DNA from: Streptomyces gossypii
Lineage (GTDB): Bacteria; Actinomycetota; Actinomycetes; Streptomycetales; Streptomycetaceae
Direction: 5' to 3'
Length of the DNA: 64,000 bases
Assembly (NCBI RefSeq): GCF_025165795.1
Contig: NZ_JAJAGO010000005.1
Location: forward strand, 186,001-250,000
In this document: positions 62,201 through 64,000 of the stretch, in pieces
Position numbering within the stretch: position 1 is the stretch's first letter
Layout: each line of letters starts with the position of its first letter
Program-made: the position numbers and the translations under genes
The notes under the pieces: generated by a model
Databases searched by the model: none
Told to the model about the DNA's origin: nothing
The model's input: the letters and a program-made list of their open reading frames with translations, nothing else

Positions 62201-64000
62201 GCCAACTCCACGGCCGTGGAGTTGAGGTCCACGCCGTAGGAGTTGTGCAGCGCGATATACGCCTTCGCCTTCTGGTACTCGATGGCGTACTTCTCGGTGT
62301 CGACCGCGAGGCCCAACTCGTCCTGGCGGCGGCGCAGGTACTCGGCCGCTACCTGGTTGATGGCCTCGTTGAGGAACGCACCCGAGCCGAGGGCCGGTTC
62401 GCAGATCTTCCAGTCCAGCAGCTCCCGCGCGGGCGTTACCGTGTCGTCCTGGTCGAGGCGGTGCTGAAGCGCCAGCTGGACGGTCACGCGGGTCAGGGAC
62501 TCGGGCGTGTAGTACGACGCCGAGGTCTGGCGGTCGCGGCCGGAGAGGCGGTAGACGAACGCGCCGGGCGCGTAGCGCACCCGCCGCTCCTCGCCCGTGT
62601 CCTCGTCCCGCTCCCGCACGAACACCTCGTCCGGGTACTCGCCCGCCTTGGTCGCCGGGACCAGCCAGGAGCCGTCCTTCGCGTCGCCGTTCTTGGCGAC
62701 CTCGTACAGCTCCTCACCCGCGACGAAGCCCGTGTACGACATCAGCCCCTCGTACACCGCCCCGAGCTGGTTGATGCCCAGCTGCGCGTACGAGATGAAG
62801 CCGCCGCGTTCGCGCTTCTTGCCCTTCGTGAGCATCAGCTTGCGCAGTACCCGGTACAGGGTGGCGTTGCGCAGGCGGGTGTCGACGAAACGCTCCTCGC
62901 CGCCGTCCACGGTCTCGTTGTCGTCGTCGGCGTCCACGCGCGGGTCGCGGACCGTGCGCTTGCCGATGAGGCGGATCGACTCGGGCTCGAACAGCTTGGA
63001 GTGCAGCGGCTCGAACCGCAGCCCCTCGCCCTCCGAGAGCCTCCCGTCAAGGCCGGTCTGCGCCTCGGCGCCGTGCGTGCGGCGGGAGCGGTAGCCGACC
63101 TGGACCTTGCGGAAGAGGAGGTCCAGGGATTCGTAGAGGTAGTAGCCGTTGCGGGACTTCTCGTCCACCAGGTCGCGTTCGGCGACCAGTTCGCCGAGCC
63201 GTCCCAGGCCGTAACCCTGCTGGTACTCGGGGTAGTCGGACGGCAGGATGCCCAGCTCCGGGCGGGTCTCCGCATACAGCAGGAACAGGATGCGGTACAG
63301 GTACCGCAGCGCCTCCCGGGTCAGCTCCCGGCCCAGCTCGGGCAGCTCCCGTACGTCGCCTGGGCGTACCCCCGCGTCCCGCATGCGTTGGAGCACCTCG
63401 TTGGCGATCAGCTCGACGCTCTCCTTGAGGCCGTCGCGCAGCTCGCCGGAGACGCCCACCGCGTGCTTGGACGACTTGTCGACCAGCTCGGCGAGCGGGT
63501 TCTCGCCGCCCTCCTCCGGGGTGCGCAGCGAGTCCGCGCCGAACAGCGCCGCCACGGTGTCGAGTTCGCCGCCCGCCTTGGTGTCGTGGCGCTCCAGGGC
63601 GGTGTCGAGGGAGACGGCGAGGTAGCGGCCCTCGCCCCAGGTCGCGCGGTCGGCCAGCACCACCACGCCGCCGACGAGCAGCAGCACATAGCGCGGTGCG
63701 TCCTCGCAGGCGAAGAGGAAGGACGCCAGTTTGGCGCCGGTGGCGACGGTGTGCTGCCCGTCCAGCCGCAGGGGCTCCAGCAGGCGGCCCGCGCCGGCCG
63801 GGTCGAGTGCGTCGTCCGGCTCCGGGGACCAGCCGCAGTCCAGGGCGATCAGGCCCTTCTCGCGGTGCGCGACCCGCACTTCGTGGGCCTGGTCGGCCCG
63901 TTCGACGGTGAGCGTGCCCGGCTTGGCGTCGAAGCCCAGCGCCCGCAGCACGTTCGCGTTCAGCGCGCGTACCGCCTCCCGCCACGGCGGCGAGTCGTAG
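59206..64000 (-). CDS. Eco57I-type adenine DNA methyltransferase, PglX/DrmMI-like (5' end beyond window)
   Basis: At least 1597 aa; the frame is still open at the window edge (YDSPPWREAVRALNAN precedes the first GTG at 63951). Central SAM-binding block CEPALGSGAFLNEAINQVA and catalytic NPPW in LQVGNPPWVRPRW define an N6-adenine methylase; the N-terminus is a helical/nuclease-like region seen in large fused R-M enzymes. The C-terminal ~500 residues (target recognition part, 59470-61080) have visibly lower GC than the rest, suggesting exchange of specificity. The size and nearby DUF1998 helicase fit a Pgl or DISARM class 1 methylase. It may modify host DNA and, with missing partners outside the window, restrict phage. 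Confidence 0.88.
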   Translation of the reverse strand, partial: YDSPPWREAVRALNANVLRALGFDAKPGTLTVERADQAHEVRVAHREKGLIALDCGWSPEPDDALDPAGAGRLLEPLRLDGQHTVATGAKLASFLFACEDAPRYVLLLVGGVVVLADRATWGEGRYLAVSLDTALERHDTKAGGELDTVAALFGADSLRTPEEGGENPLAELVDKSSKHAVGVSGELRDGLKESVELIANEVLQRMRDAGVRPGDVRELPELGRELTREALRYLYRILFLLYAETRPELGILPSDYPEYQQGYGLGRLGELVAERDLVDEKSRNGYYLYESLDLLFRKVQVGYRSRRTHGAEAQTGLDGRLSEGEGLRFEPLHSKLFEPESIRLIGKRTVRDPRVDADDDNETVDGGEERFVDTRLRNATLYRVLRKLMLTKGKKRERGGFISYAQLGINQLGAVYEGLMSYTGFVAGEELYEVAKNGDAKDGSWLVPATKAGEYPDEVFVRERDEDTGEERRVRYAPGAFVYRLSGRDRQTSASYYTPESLTRVTVQLALQHRLDQDDTVTPARELLDWKICEPALGSGAFLNEAINQVAAEYLRRRQDELGLAVDTEKYAIEYQKAKAYIALHNSYGVDLNSTAVELAEVSLWLNTMHPGMEAPWFGLHLRRGNSLIGGRREIYPAEKLKKKAWLGTTPERFTLADAVGGATLPEGAVHHFLLPAKEWGAVAGEKEAKALAPEAAKALGAWRRALTKSPTTTQTKRLQGLARRAEYLWGLVVQRLEISERDISRRIDVWGAEDGWLRSPEVAVQRDDVLADLEGADSPYWRLKKLMDAWCALWFWPVQDAGLLDGTDERYAREAQVASVAQEFDASDVVRSYEKQDLFGGVETVEVTQADIAKRRARAGKDRTRKERRPVIPLADLDDWLDFAESLLGTHDVPADSLITQFATLAELTPYEDALPDLMGMDSAHRLESRYPWSGVVNDIAERQGFFHWELEFAQIFASGGYDLQVGNPPWVRPRWLENEIFAELDPWFMLADKPNVAEWRLRKQESLSEWHAHNYFLNELATNVGIGAVLSDAVTYPLLVGTQPDLYRAFMCRVWKHSKATGMTGLIHPDSHFNGALEGSLRGDAYRHLRFHAHFINKRDIFPDIDRNAQFGVHIYGRAVSISFTHMSWLYDPATIVGSLNHDGGGAPPGVKHEGAWDMRPHAGRLIQVNAERLKEWNRLAGESQTSDREAPLLYPITDNEQAAISTLSLVSNRLGSYGPQISAGYHEKTGKEEGLITWNTTDTLALTDLILQGPHFIGATPFNKQPNNPCKTNRDWAPFDLTTLPADAAPRTNYVRACTEARYQSAQDLWDGHPYTSYYRLAWREMVPPANERSLFATLIPPGPAHIHAVRSMTVRDNQTTVLNGGFWAALPLDYLLRITGRGHLDVSEARKMPTARAGHPLTHALLLRTLRLNTLTDAYAPLWEELYNPTWPAYEDWANREWPNLRPLASHLTPNWEYETPLRTEHERRAALVELDSLVSVWLGITADQLVAIYRSRYPVLSDYESVTYFDANGRKIAGNHNTYGYGQTKQDYVDLLVHLENPDTAQPPEGYTAPFYKADREAEMRAAHAHFKARLDKEIAAGRWVPPERQMV

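Noticed and set aside
1..64000. tRNA or rRNA genes as insertion anchors
   Set aside because: No clover-leaf TTCGANTC-type T-arm with matching stems was recognised by eye; a tRNAscan run would be decisive.

Overview
The window is high-GC actinobacterial DNA, almost certainly Streptomyces. Codons end in G or C, GTG starts and 4-base ATGA/GTGA overlaps are common, and actinomycete families are present (DUF397 with DUF5753-type XRE regulator, DmdR/IdeR-type iron box, DUF574-type methyltransferase, RsbW-like ATPase). Both ends cut through genes. All functions below come from reading translations and motifs; no database was searched.

1-10.1 kb: a sugar-utilisation locus. A PfkB kinase and a DeoR regulator diverge from an operon of a fucose-isomerase-like protein, a three-part ABC importer without its own ATPase, a YicI-like GH31 alpha-xylosidase-type enzyme and a creatinase-fold (M24) protein that has lost most metal ligands. 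10.2-25.1 kb: a nearly complete alpha-mannan route. On the minus strand lie a binding protein, two permeases, secreted GH76 endo-mannanase and a GH38 enzyme. On the plus strand lie a ManA-type isomerase with an extra N-terminal domain, a ROK kinase, a LacI regulator and a second GH38 alpha-mannosidase. Two related operator-like sites sit in the shared intergenic region.

24.9-35.9 kb: mixed accessory genes. These are CtaG-like and DUF2243 membrane proteins, a hemerythrin-like protein, a SAM methyltransferase, TetR/amidase, DUF2087, dienelactone hydrolase/MarR, phosphopantetheinyl transferase/metallophosphoesterase and AraC. Between them are several gene scars: a helicase 3' end, a frameshifted lipoprotein start, a truncated copy of a gene found intact at 57 kb, and an orphan copy of a regulator promoter. 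36.0-40.8 kb: an iron-box-controlled ferric-siderophore importer plus a flavin oxidoreductase-like gene.

40.9-64 kb: a probable genome-defence island. It holds a SF1 helicase with a RelE-like N-terminus; a 2350-residue DEAD/DUF1998 helicase with a nuclease-like C-terminus, interrupted in frame by a 165-bp inverted-repeat element; an unknown membrane protein; an RsbW-like ATPase; a four-gene unit (winged-helix/zinc-ribbon protein, AAA ATPase, TOPRIM-like protein, SMI1/KNR4 protein) with a degraded copy of the TOPRIM gene beyond it; an XRE/DUF397 pair; and a large Eco57I-type adenine methylase running off the window. Methylase plus DUF1998 helicase recalls DISARM/Pgl-type restriction, but the canonical set is not complete here. 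The overlapping AAA/TOPRIM pair recalls OLD/PARIS-type abortive systems.
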